Assembly (NCBI GenBank): GCA_029975435.1
Contig: JARKPC010000241.1
Span: 1 to 64,000 of the forward strand
Length of the DNA stretch: 64,000 nucleotides
From: Propionivibrio sp.
GTDB lineage: Bacteria > Pseudomonadota > Gammaproteobacteria > Burkholderiales > Rhodocyclaceae
Direction of reading: 5' to 3'
Shown here one piece after another: positions 49,904-57,670 of this stretch. The notes beneath the pieces were generated by a model. It did not search any database and was not told where the DNA came from. It saw nothing but the letters and a program-made list of their open reading frames with translations. Positions within the stretch are counted from its first letter, which is position 1. Every line of letters starts with the position of its first letter. The position numbers were made by a program, and so were the translations under genes.

Positions 49904-50659
49904 ATGGAAGAAACGTATCGCGAAATAGCCGCAAGGCTGCGTGAAGCACGCCGGATCCTCTTCATCACCGGGGCCGGGATATCGGCCGATTCCGGGTTGC
50001 CGACCTATCGCGGAGTGGGCGGGTTGTACAACGATGAAGCTACGGAAGACGGCCTGTCCATCGAGGATGCGCTATCCGGCGAGTGCATGTCGATCCGCCC
50101 GGAAATTACCTGGAAATATCTGGCGCAGGTCGAGCGCAATTGCCACGGCGTTCAGCCAAATGCCGCGCATTTGGCGATTGCCGGGCTGGAACGGCAATGC
50201 GAGGTGGTTGTTCTCACGCAGAATATCGACGGCCTGCATATCAAGGCCGGCAGTTCAAACGTGATCGAGATCCACGGCACACTGGAAGCGCGCTATTGCG
50301 CACACTGCGGAACGCCGGCCGACGCTCGCGACGACCGAGTTCCGCCACGGTGCAAACAATGCGGCGAAATCGTGCGTCCGCGCGTCGTGCTGTTCGGCGA
50401 GATGCTCCCGGAAACGGCCCTCAACCGGCTTTACGACGAACTCGCACGCGGTTTCGACATGGTGTTCGTCATCGGCACGACCGCCGTTTTTCCCTATATT
50501 GCCGAGCCGGTACTGCGTGCGGCTCGTGCAGGCGTCCCGACGGTCGAGATCAACCCGGCGCGGACGCGCCTGAGCGATCTGGTGCGGTACTACATCCCGG
50601 AGCGGGTGGCGGTGGCCTTGCCGGAGTTGAGCCGGCTCACGCTGCCCGGCGATCGGTAG
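49904..50659 (+). CDS. cobB: NAD-dependent protein deacylase (sirtuin, CobB-like)
   Basis: 251-residue canonical sirtuin: 'FITGAGISADSGLPTYRG', 'LTQNIDGLHIKAG', 'IEIHGTLEARYC' with catalytic His, zinc cysteines in CAHCG and CKQCG, 'VLFGEMLPETAL' and 'EINPARTRLSDL'. It removes acyl groups from protein lysines using NAD+, giving nicotinamide and O-acyl-ADP-ribose. It directly follows the EamA gene and is the second sirtuin within 1 kb. Its C-terminal end overlaps the opposing small gene by 23 bases. Confidence 0.92.
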   Translation: MEETYREIAARLREARRILFITGAGISADSGLPTYRGVGGLYNDEATEDGLSIEDALSGECMSIRPEITWKYLAQVERNCHGVQPNAAHLAIAGLERQCEVVVLTQNIDGLHIKAGSSNVIEIHGTLEARYCAHCGTPADARDDRVPPRCKQCGEIVRPRVVLFGEMLPETALNRLYDELARGFDMVFVIGTTAVFPYIAEPVLRAARAGVPTVEINPARTRLSDLVRYYIPERVAVALPELSRLTLPGDR

Positions 50660-50825
50660 CACCGAGGCGCCGGTATCCCATGGCGGCCATCAGTCTTTCG
50701 AATTGAGCCAGCGAGGCGTCGGAGACCTCTTGGGTGTGCCGTGAGAACCAGCTGCGGCCTTGTTGGCTGACACCCGACGGAGTCATGGTGATTACAGTCT
50801 TGGCGTATTCGTTTGCCTGGGTCAT
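50637..50825 (-). CDS. Small protein of unknown function, paralogue of the next gene
   Basis: 62 residues, MTQANEYAKTVITM, with a core 'RSWFSRHTQEVSDASLAQF' followed by 'ERLMAAMGYRRL'. The neighbouring gene has the same core, so this is a tandem duplication. The track frame runs to 50960, but the ATG at 50825 has GGAG eight bases upstream and both paralogues share that leader. No signal peptide, membrane helix or recognised domain. Lies downstream of norR on the same strand; I do not recognise the family. Confidence 0.7.
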   Translation of the reverse strand: MTQANEYAKTVITMTPSGVSQQGRSWFSRHTQEVSDASLAQFERLMAAMGYRRLGATDRRAA

Positions 50826-50956
50826 GGCGTGTTCTCCAAATTCAGCCAGAAGCACAAATACGGACGATAGACAGGCGCTCTGGTCTTGTACATACGGGTG
50901 TGCGCCTACGGGTATACGCCTATGTCCGTACGCTTCCGGCTGGCCTTGAACGGAAA

Positions 50957-51169
50957 TCATCCACCGCGTGCGGTGACCGTTGCTCCGGAGGTGGCTTGAG
51001 TGACCGGCTCGAGTGGCCGATATCCCATGAAAGCCATCAGTTGCTCGAACTCGGCGAGCGAGGCGTCGGAGACGTTCTGGGGATGCCGCGCGAACCAGCT
51101 GCTTGGCTGGTTGGTGTCCGATGGGGTTGTGTCAGTTGCAGTTTCGCCGCTTCCGTTTGTCTGAATCAT
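50957..51169 (-). CDS. Small protein of unknown function, paralogue of the preceding gene
   Basis: 70 residues, MIQTNGSGETATDT, then 'SSWFARHPQNVSDASLAEF' and 'EQLMAFMGYRPL', ending in a low-complexity tail (TQATSGATVTARGG). About 20 of the 27 core residues match the gene at 50637-50825. GGAGGA precedes the ATG, chosen over the track start at 51232. The roughly 35-base leader is also similar between the two copies. It sits about 160 bases after norR. Function unknown. Confidence 0.7.
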   Translation of the reverse strand: MIQTNGSGETATDTTPSDTNQPSSWFARHPQNVSDASLAEFEQLMAFMGYRPLEPVTQATSGATVTARGG

Positions 51170-51328
51170 GGTCTGTCCTCCAAACTTGGTCAGAGACACG
51201 AAAATACGAGAATGCAAAAGGAATAATGGCATCGGGTTAGAGCAATGTATACCCGTACTTTCCGCCGAATCTTGCGGAGAATACCTGAGTGGATTGTGCT
51301 GTTTCGACGCAGCTTGGCCGGGATGTCC

Positions 51329-52873
51329 TCAGCCTTTCAAGCCCAGTCGGCGCGACAGCTTGTGCAGGTTGCTGGCGTCGATGCCGAGCACGCGTGCGGC
51401 GCCGGCCCAATTGCCGTCACACCTTGCAAGCGCCTGCCTGACGAGCTGGCGCTGGTAGGCTTCGAGTGCGGTCTTTAGCGATACGTTCACGGCTCCCGGC
51501 TGCTCGCCGGATGGCGCTGCGATCTCCGGAGATGACGGCTCTATCAGCGGCACGTCGAGGTCCAGCAGTTCCGGTTCCAGGGTAACGATGTCGGTACGTA
51601 CGGCGCCGCGGCTGATGGCGCGCAAGGCGGCGCGGCTGATGACGTGTTCGAGTTCACGGACATTCCCCGGCCAATGGTAGGCGCACAGGGCGGTTTCGGC
51701 CTGCGGCGACAGGCGCAGGCCGCGCAGGCCGAGGCGGGTGCGGTTGAGTTCGAGGAAGCTGCCGGCCAGAAGCAGCACATCGTTGCCGCGATCGCGCAGC
51801 GGGGGTATCTGCACGGGGTAGACCGAAAGCCGATGATAGAGATCGGCCCGGAAATGCCCTTCGCGCACACGTTCCGGCAGTTGTCGGTTGGTGGCGGCAA
51901 CGATCCTGACGTCGACCGTGTGCGGCTGGTCGGCGCCCAGACGCTGAATCTCGCCGTTCTGCAAAGTGCGCAACAGCTTGGCCTGGACGGCGAGCGGCAG
52001 TTCGCCGACTTCGTCGAGGAACAGCGTACCGCCTTCGGCGGCCTCGATGCGACCGGAGCGCTCGCCGTGCGCGCCCGAAAAAGCCCCCTTGACGTGCCCG
52101 AACAGTTCGCTTTCGGCCAGCGATTCGGGCAGGGCGGCGCAATTGACCTGCACCAGCGGCCCGTCGGCGCGACGCGATGCGCGGTGCAGATGGCGGGCAA
52201 ACAGTTCCTTCCCGACTCCCGTCTCACCCAGCAGCAACACGGGCAGTTCGGAATCGGCCACGACATCGAGTTCGTTCAGCAATTCCAGCAACTGCGGGCT
52301 TTGTCCGATGATCTCCGCGTCACCCGGTTGACCGGTGAGCGAGGAAGGCGTTTCCTGATCGAGCCGCCCTGCGCGCAGACGGCGGTTTTCCTCTTCGATT
52401 CGGGTCATCCGCACGGCGGTTTCGACCATCAACGCCAGGCGCGCCAGGTCGTGGTGCGCGGATTGGCCGAAAACGTCGCCGCTGAGCGCGTCGAGCGTGA
52501 GTGCCCCCCAGCTCTTTCCATCCTGGTTCAGGCGGATGCCCATGCAATCATGCACCGGCAAGGGTTCGCCCAAATGGTGGTCGAGCAAACCGTCGTAAGG
52601 GTCGGGCAGCGAACTGCCCGGCGGAAAGTGTACCGGCGCGCGGCTGGCCAGGATGGCTGACAGGCGCGGGTGTTGCGCGATGACAAAACGGCGCCCGAGC
52701 GTTTCCTGGGCCAGCCCGTCGACGGCCAGAGGACGCAGGCTGTCGCCCTCGAGTTTCAGCAAGCCGACCGCTCCGCAGCCGAAATGTGCGCGAATGGCAT
52801 TCACCAGGCGCTGGAGGCGAACGGTGTGCGGCAATTCAGTGGCCAGGTCGGCCAACAGCAGTGATGTGATCAT
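51329..52873 (-). CDS. norR: Nitric oxide-responsive sigma54 activator NorR
   Basis: 514 residues. An N-terminal GAF domain (about 15-165) would hold the NO-sensing non-haem iron. The AAA+ domain has 'LGETGVGKELFARHLHRAS', 'NCAALPESLAESELFGHVKGAFSGA' and 'GTLFLDEVGELP'. A C-terminal Fis-type helix-turn-helix ends 'GNWAGAARVLGIDASNLHKLSRRLGL'. The sigma54-contacting loop reads GAFSGA rather than GAFTGA. It is divergent from ytfE/ric with three NorR sites between. The ATG at 52873 is chosen because the alternative at 52888 would put a NorR site inside the coding region; neither has a clear ribosome site. Confidence 0.92.
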   Translation of the reverse strand: MITSLLLADLATELPHTVRLQRLVNAIRAHFGCGAVGLLKLEGDSLRPLAVDGLAQETLGRRFVIAQHPRLSAILASRAPVHFPPGSSLPDPYDGLLDHHLGEPLPVHDCMGIRLNQDGKSWGALTLDALSGDVFGQSAHHDLARLALMVETAVRMTRIEEENRRLRAGRLDQETPSSLTGQPGDAEIIGQSPQLLELLNELDVVADSELPVLLLGETGVGKELFARHLHRASRRADGPLVQVNCAALPESLAESELFGHVKGAFSGAHGERSGRIEAAEGGTLFLDEVGELPLAVQAKLLRTLQNGEIQRLGADQPHTVDVRIVAATNRQLPERVREGHFRADLYHRLSVYPVQIPPLRDRGNDVLLLAGSFLELNRTRLGLRGLRLSPQAETALCAYHWPGNVRELEHVISRAALRAISRGAVRTDIVTLEPELLDLDVPLIEPSSPEIAAPSGEQPGAVNVSLKTALEAYQRQLVRQALARCDGNWAGAARVLGIDASNLHKLSRRLGLKG

Positions 52874-52886
52874 GGTAAGAAATACC
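52874..52886. promoter_or_regulatory. NorR binding site 1
   Basis: GGT-aagaaat-ACC, exactly the GGT-N7-ACC core described for betaproteobacterial NorR. Centre about 118 bases before the expected sigma54 transcription start, and adjoining the norR start codon. Confidence 0.8.
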
Positions 52887-52893
52887 ATTAAAA

Positions 52894-52906
52894 GGTCAAA
52901 AATACC
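52894..52906. promoter_or_regulatory. NorR binding site 2
   Basis: GGT-caaaaat-ACC, the second GGT-N7-ACC element, 20 bases from the first. It covers the predicted norR transcription start. Confidence 0.8.
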
Positions 52907-52911
52907 GCTAA

Positions 52912-52940
52912 ATAATACGGTAAAAAAAACCGTATTGCAA
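52912..52940 (-). promoter_or_regulatory. sigma70 promoter of norR
   Basis: On the minus strand TTGCAA (52935-52940), a 17-base spacer and TATTAT (52912-52917). NorR site 3 fills the spacer, so bound NorR should repress its own gene. Confidence 0.62.
52919..52931. promoter_or_regulatory. NorR binding site 3
   Basis: GGT-aaaaaaa-ACC, third GGT-N7-ACC element, inside a larger dyad TACGGT/ACCGTA. Centre about 73 bases before the expected sigma54 start. Confidence 0.8.
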
Positions 52941-52971
52941 AGTTTGTTCTATAAATCAGTTTATTAGCTGA

Positions 52972-52987
52972 TGGCACGCGGTTTGCA
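52972..52987 (+). promoter_or_regulatory. sigma54 promoter of the ytfE/hemerythrin operon
   Basis: TGGCACGCGGTTTGCA matches the RpoN consensus TGGCAC-N5-TTGC, with GG at -24 and GC at -12 correctly spaced. It is about 40 bases before the ytfE start and downstream of three NorR sites. Confidence 0.92.
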
Positions 52988-53027
52988 TTAGTACGGATGT
53001 CACTGACTCAACCAAAGGATTTCCACC

Positions 53028-53693
53028 ATGAGCCTGCTAGAACAACCGATCGGGCAACTTGCCTGCGCATTGCCGGGCGCCACCCGGATATTCCATCAGC
53101 ACAAACTCGACTTCTGCTGCGGCGGCCACAAGAGTCTGCGCGAAGCGGCCGAGAAGCGCGGGGTGAATCCGGAAGCGCTTTTGTCCGAACTGGAAACCCT
53201 ACAGAACGTCGATCCACGCAACCGTGATTGGCGCTCGGCGTCTTCCGGCGAGCTGATCGAACATATCCTGCAGCGTTATCATGAGCGGCACCGTGAGGAT
53301 CTGCCCGAACTGATCCGCCTGGCACGCCGCGTAGAACAGGTGCACGGCGAACGCGCGGATTGCCCGGCCGGGCTGGCGGACCATCTCGAAGCAATGTTCC
53401 ACGAACTGCTCAGTCACATGATGAAGGAGGAGCAGGTGCTGTTTCCGATGCTGCTCGCGGCGAATGACGGAGAGGCGCGGTCGCCCATTTCGTTGATGCG
53501 TTTTGAACATGACCAGCACGGTGAAGCGTTGGCACGGCTGGAAGCGCTGACCGACGACATCCATGCACCCGTGGATGCCTGCAACACGTGGAATGCCCTG
53601 TACGCCGGCCTTGCCAGGCTGCGCGAAGACTTGATGCAGCACATTCACCTGGAGAACAACGTGCTTTTTCTTAACGCGGAACGGACCATTTGA
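53028..53693 (+). CDS. ytfE: Iron-sulfur cluster repair di-iron protein RIC (YtfE/ScdA/DnrN)
   Basis: 221 residues. The N-terminal ScdA domain has 'LACALPGATRIFHQHKLDFCCGG' with the paired Cys. The C-terminal hemerythrin-like helical bundle supplies di-iron ligands from 'HILQRYHERHREDLPELI', 'FHELLSHMMKEEQVLFPML', 'FEHDQHGEAL' and 'HIHLENNVLF'. The protein repairs Fe-S clusters damaged by NO or oxidants. It begins behind a sigma54 promoter with NorR sites, so induction by NO is expected. AAAGGA lies upstream. Confidence 0.95.
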   Translation: MSLLEQPIGQLACALPGATRIFHQHKLDFCCGGHKSLREAAEKRGVNPEALLSELETLQNVDPRNRDWRSASSGELIEHILQRYHERHREDLPELIRLARRVEQVHGERADCPAGLADHLEAMFHELLSHMMKEEQVLFPMLLAANDGEARSPISLMRFEHDQHGEALARLEALTDDIHAPVDACNTWNALYAGLARLREDLMQHIHLENNVLFLNAERTI

Positions 53694-53712
53694 GCCATAC
53701 TGGACCATATCC

Positions 53713-54249
53713 ATGACCGATTCCCTTCTGCCACACGCGCCCGCGCTCGACGAACCGCTTGAAATGCTTGAAGCGTGCCATGAGCGAATCGAAGCGCAAT
53801 TAAAGACGCTGGAACGCTTGGCAGCGTACCTCCCGGACCATGGCGCGGACGAGCAGTCCCGCCAGGCGGCTAGGGCGATCCTTCGCTATTTCGAGATGGC
53901 GGGACCGAACCATCATGAGGACGAAGAACAGAACCTCTTCCCCATGCTTGTCAGCAGGGCCGGGACTGAAGACCGGGCGGCAGTGGATGCTCTGGTCAGC
54001 AACCTGCTGGCCGACCACGTAAAGATGGCGTCCGCCGTCGGGGCCATGCGCGAGCAGCTGATTCCGATTGCCGATGGAACCGCCGCGATGCTGGATCCGG
54101 CATCGGTGTGCCTGATGACAACCGTGTACCGGCGGCACATTGAAAAGGAGAATCGGGAACTCCTTTCGTTGTCACGAAAGCTGCTGACGTCGCAGGATGT
54201 TGAAGACTTGAGTCGTGCCATGACCGCGCGCCGGAGTCGAAAGGACTGA
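53713..54249 (+). CDS. Hemerythrin HHE domain protein
   Basis: 178 residues folding as a four-helix bundle with candidate iron ligands in 'MLEACHERIEAQLK', 'GPNHHEDEEQNLFPML', 'LLADHVKMASAV' and 'VYRRHIEKENRELL'. It lies 19 bases after ytfE on the same strand and therefore very likely belongs to the NorR regulon. Probable role: binding NO or O2, or aiding iron release during nitrosative stress. No transmembrane segment. Confidence 0.88.
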   Translation: MTDSLLPHAPALDEPLEMLEACHERIEAQLKTLERLAAYLPDHGADEQSRQAARAILRYFEMAGPNHHEDEEQNLFPMLVSRAGTEDRAAVDALVSNLLADHVKMASAVGAMREQLIPIADGTAAMLDPASVCLMTTVYRRHIEKENRELLSLSRKLLTSQDVEDLSRAMTARRSRKD

Positions 54250-54258
54250 CTTCCAGCG

Positions 54259-54462
54259 ATGGCCAAGAAATTCCCTTTGCATCCAAAGCACCCGGAACGG
54301 ATTTGTTGGGGCTGCGACAAATATTGCCCGGTTGATTCGCTAGGATGTGGCAATGGTTCCGATCGTACCCAGCACCCGATCGAGTTGCTCGGCGACGACT
54401 GGTATGAACACGGAGACTGGGGGATCGTCGATCCCGATGCGGCGGCGTTCAAGAAGTCCTGA
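54259..54462 (+). CDS. DUF3079 family small Cys-rich protein
   Basis: 67 residues, MAKKFPLHPKHPERICWGCDKYCP, with four Cys (CWGCDKYC plus GCGNGS) and 'DWYEHGDWGI'. This agrees with the DUF3079 family as I recall it. The CxxC-x3-C arrangement could bind zinc or iron. It is 9 bases after the hemerythrin gene, so probably part of the NO-responsive operon. Function unknown. Confidence 0.78.
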   Translation: MAKKFPLHPKHPERICWGCDKYCPVDSLGCGNGSDRTQHPIELLGDDWYEHGDWGIVDPDAAAFKKS

Positions 54463-54765
54463 TCGGATCCAAGTCACGTCGCGCGGGTCGGCGCTGATCG
54501 TCTTTTGATCGCGACGTGACACCAGCGCAACGTTTTTGCGCCATTCCCTTGGCCATTCGTTGCATTCTGTTTTTAAGTGATGCCGGATACGTGTAGCATC
54601 AACCCCGTCACTCGCGCCCGGCGTCATCAGATGAAGAAGCATTTGGCTTCTGCCTCCCATCGAAACGACGCTTGTGACAAAGGGCTGTCTGAGTCTTCAG
54701 GCTTTGCATGAAAGATCGCAGACTTTCAAAATACACAGGACTCCGCGCTGACCACTCGCCGCGAC
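54463..54765. other. Intergenic region between the NO-response operon and pqiABC
   Basis: 303 bases with no convincing gene. It holds an 11-bp inverted repeat (54473-54483 with 54510-54520) that probably ends the upstream operon. A possible promoter for pqiA lies at 54704-54732 (TTGCAT, 17 bases, CAAAAT), which is only a moderate match. The rest is featureless. Confidence 0.5.
54473..54520. terminator. Inverted repeat after the DUF3079 gene
   Basis: GTCACGTCGCG and CGCGACGTGAC form a perfect 11-bp stem with a 26-base loop, starting 10 bases after the stop. Lacks a T tract, so termination is inferred mainly from position. Confidence 0.5.
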
Positions 54766-56097
54766 ATGTCGATAAAGCAAGAAAACCACGCCGGGCACGC
54801 GTTGATTGCCTGCCACGAATGCGACCTTGTGCAGCGGGTGGTTGACTCTCTTCCGGGGGCGACGCTTCGTTGCCGGCGCTGCAATCACGTGCTTTATCGC
54901 CATTCCGACAAGCCCCTGGATCATGCGGTAGCATGGAGTCTGGCCGGGTTGATTCTGTTGGTCCTCGCCAACGTCTTTCCGGTCGTGAATCTTTCGGTGG
55001 GTGGCCATCAAACGCAAACCTCGCTCTTTTCGGGAGCGATTGCCCTTTCGCGTGCCGGGCAGTTCGGCGTGGCGGCCCTGGTGATCGGAGTGCTGATCGT
55101 GGCGCCGGCACTTCTCTTCCTGCTCCAGATAGCCATCCTGCATCCCCTGCGCCAAGGGCGGCTGGTTCCGCATTTCGTGCAGCTCATGCGTGTTCTTTCG
55201 AGTCTCAACCACTGGCTGATGTTCGATGTGTTCATGCTGGCCATCATCGTCGCCGTCGTGAAGCTTTCACACCTGGCCCAGGTTTCCCCGGGAGAAGGCT
55301 TGTGGGCGTTTCTCGGGCTGATGGTGGCCTCGATCGTGTCGATCACCTCCTATGACACCCATTCGGTCTGGGAGCGCTATTCCCGCCTGTCCAGGAAAAA
55401 GGCGGGTTTCACCGTGTCCGAAGCGCCTGCCGAGCACAAATCGTTCGCTCCACGGACTCGACGTACCGCCTTGTCGCGAGGCTTGGTCTGCTGCCATGCG
55501 TGCGGCCTGCTCAGCCACTGGCGCCATGGTCCGGGCGGTTCGCATTGCCCTCGTTGCGGAGCATCCCTCCATCTGCGCAAGACAGACAGCCTGACGCGTA
55601 CCTGGGCTCTGCTGATTGCCGGTTACGTCCTGTTCGTCCCGGCCAACCTGCTGCCGATCACCATCACCAGTTCCCTTTTTGGCGTGCAGGCCGACACGAT
55701 CATGAGCGGGGTGGCGTATTTCTGGAACGAGGGGGCCTACGACCTGGCGATCGTCATCTTTACCGCCAGCATTTTCGTACCCTTGGCCAAACTGCTGTCG
55801 CTGACCTATCTCACCTATAGCGTACAGAAACGCACCACATGGGAACCCCTGCAGCGCACGCGCCTGTACCGCATGGTGGAATTTGTCGGCAAGTGGTCCA
55901 TGCTCGATATCTTTGTGGTGGCCATGCTGGCGCAACTGGTGCAGTTTTCGTCGCTGGCGGCGATCGAGGCGGGGCCGGGCGCGATCGCCTTCGCCTCGGT
56001 GGTGGTGGTAACGATGTTCGCCGCCATGTCGTTTGATTCGCGGCTCATCTGGGATCCGTTGGAGAAAAACCGTAATTCAGGAGAGAAACGTGGCTGA
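54766..56097 (+). CDS. pqiA: Paraquat-inducible protein A (PqiA)
   Basis: 443-residue inner-membrane protein of the Pqi/Let lipid-transport family. Two halves each begin with a rubredoxin-like zinc ribbon: 'CHECDLVQRVV' with 'CRRCNHVLYR', and 'CCHACGLLSHW' with 'CPRCGASLHLR'. Each is followed by four hydrophobic segments such as 'WSLAGLILLVLANVFPVVNL' and 'LLIAGYVLFVPANLLPI'. PqiA supports the PqiB needle that spans the periplasm. The stop overlaps the pqiB start by eight bases. No strong ribosome site is seen at the ATG, the first start in the frame. Confidence 0.93.
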   Translation: MSIKQENHAGHALIACHECDLVQRVVDSLPGATLRCRRCNHVLYRHSDKPLDHAVAWSLAGLILLVLANVFPVVNLSVGGHQTQTSLFSGAIALSRAGQFGVAALVIGVLIVAPALLFLLQIAILHPLRQGRLVPHFVQLMRVLSSLNHWLMFDVFMLAIIVAVVKLSHLAQVSPGEGLWAFLGLMVASIVSITSYDTHSVWERYSRLSRKKAGFTVSEAPAEHKSFAPRTRRTALSRGLVCCHACGLLSHWRHGPGGSHCPRCGASLHLRKTDSLTRTWALLIAGYVLFVPANLLPITITSSLFGVQADTIMSGVAYFWNEGAYDLAIVIFTASIFVPLAKLLSLTYLTYSVQKRTTWEPLQRTRLYRMVEFVGKWSMLDIFVVAMLAQLVQFSSLAAIEAGPGAIAFASVVVVTMFAAMSFDSRLIWDPLEKNRNSGEKRG

Positions 56098-57667
56098 ACT
56101 ATCCGAGTCCCCCCAAGACGACTATCCAAACGCAATCGCCGAACCGAAAAAGAAAGGGTGGTCACTGGTCTGGCTGGTGCCGATCATTGCCATTCTGGTC
56201 GGTGTGGGACTGGTCGTGCGAACCGTGCTCGAGCGCGGCCCCGATATCACCATCACGTTCAAGACCGCGGACGGAATCGAACCGGGCAAGACCAAGGTGC
56301 GCTACAAGAACGTGGAGATCGGCGCCGTTGAGCGCGTGGAACTGGCGGACGATATGCAGAAGGTCAAGGCGGTCATTCGCATGAGCAAGTCGGCGAAGCC
56401 TCTGCTGGTAGAGGACGCGCGCTTCTGGGTCGAGCGGCCGCGGGTCAGCGGCACCAACATCGAGGGATTGGGAACCTTGTTGTCCGGCGCCTTCATCGGC
56501 ATGGATATCGGCAAGTCGGCCAAGGCGCGGCAAAGCTTCGATGGGCTGGATCGCCCCCCGCTGGTGAAGTTCACTGAACCCGGCCGCACGTTCCAGTTGC
56601 GTGCCGAACAACTCGGCTCGCTGGATTCCGGTTCGCAGATCTACTATCGGCGCGTCGCCGTCGGCCAAGTCGTGCGCTACGAGATGGAAAAGGATGGTCA
56701 CGGTCTGAATTTCGAGATTTTCATCAAGGCGCCGTATGACCGTTTCGTCAATTCCGAAACGCGTTTCTGGGAGGCCAGCGGTGTCGACGTCGAATTCAGC
56801 GCCCAAGGTTTCAGGGTTGAATCACAATCCCTGAACGCGATTCTTTCAGGGGGCATCGCCTTCGAGACACGCGGCAATCCGAGCAAGGCGAAGCCTGTGG
56901 AACCGGACACCAGCTTCCGGCTATATGAGAAGAAGGCCGATGCGTTGAAGTTCGAAGACACTGAAGTGGTGCCCATGCGCCTGGTGTTCAACGAGTCGGT
57001 GCGCGGGTTGTCGGAAGGCGCGCCGGTCGACTTCCGCGGCATCGAAATTGGGCGCGTGAGTTCGATCGGTGCCTCTGTCGAGCAGAAGACGGGGCAAATC
57101 TTGATGATTGTCGACATCGACCTCTTCCCGAACCGGCTGCGTTCGATCGACGTCAAGCAGCGGGGAAAAGCCGTGTCCGTGCGTGAGGGCATGGATTTGC
57201 TGGTTGCCGGAGGATTGAGGGGGCAATTGCGTACCGGAAACTTCGTGTCCGGCCAGCTTCTGGTGTCGTTGGACTACTTCAAGGGAACTCCCAAGGCGGC
57301 CGTGAAATGGGATAGCGATCCGCCAATACTGCCAACCATTCCGGGATCTCTGGTGAAATTCGAGCAACAGGCTGCCGATCTGATCCAGTTGGTGGGCGAA
57401 CTGGTCAAGAAACTCGAGTCGCTGCCGCTCGAACAGATCTCCGAAGATGTGCGGACCACAGTCAAGTCGCTCGACAATACGCTGAAGACGGTCGACACCA
57501 CGTTGAAGACGGTGGACCGGCAGCTTGCCGACGATTCGATGCTGCAGCAGGATCTGCGCGACACCCTCCGCGAAGTGTCGAAGGCGGCGGCGGAAGCGCG
57601 CGCGCTCCTCGAGTACCAGTCGAGACACCCGGAAGCCCTGATCCAGGGCAAGGCCAAGGAGGAATAA
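56090..57667 (+). CDS. pqiB: MCE/MlaD-family intermembrane transport protein PqiB
   Basis: 525 residues with one N-terminal membrane helix (about 24-43, 'WSLVWLVPIIAILVGVGLVV') and three MlaD/MCE domains: 'ITFKTADGIEPGKTKVRYKNV', 'RAEQLGSLDSGSQIYYRR' and 'LVFNESVRGLSEGAPVDFRG'. A C-terminal helical coiled coil ('LDNTLKTVDTTLKTVDRQL') forms the periplasmic channel in the E. coli protein. GTG at 56090 with AGGAGAG six bases upstream is chosen; the track start at 56033 is inside pqiA. Role: lipid movement between inner and outer membranes. Confidence 0.94.
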   Translation: MAELSESPQDDYPNAIAEPKKKGWSLVWLVPIIAILVGVGLVVRTVLERGPDITITFKTADGIEPGKTKVRYKNVEIGAVERVELADDMQKVKAVIRMSKSAKPLLVEDARFWVERPRVSGTNIEGLGTLLSGAFIGMDIGKSAKARQSFDGLDRPPLVKFTEPGRTFQLRAEQLGSLDSGSQIYYRRVAVGQVVRYEMEKDGHGLNFEIFIKAPYDRFVNSETRFWEASGVDVEFSAQGFRVESQSLNAILSGGIAFETRGNPSKAKPVEPDTSFRLYEKKADALKFEDTEVVPMRLVFNESVRGLSEGAPVDFRGIEIGRVSSIGASVEQKTGQILMIVDIDLFPNRLRSIDVKQRGKAVSVREGMDLLVAGGLRGQLRTGNFVSGQLLVSLDYFKGTPKAAVKWDSDPPILPTIPGSLVKFEQQAADLIQLVGELVKKLESLPLEQISEDVRTTVKSLDNTLKTVDTTLKTVDRQLADDSMLQQDLRDTLREVSKAAAEARALLEYQSRHPEALIQGKAKEE

Positions 57668-57670
57668 TTC

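Noticed and set aside
50907-51257. 11-bp inverted repeats (TACGGGTATAC/GTATACCCGTA) around one small paralogous gene as ends of a mini-transposon
   Set aside because: No target-site duplication, no transposase remnant, and the copies are not placed at the duplication boundaries; coincidence is as likely.
52860-52888. norR start at the upstream ATG (52888)
   Set aside because: It would place NorR site 1 inside the coding sequence and adds MVFLT without family support; the ATG at 52873 is simpler, though neither has a ribosome site.
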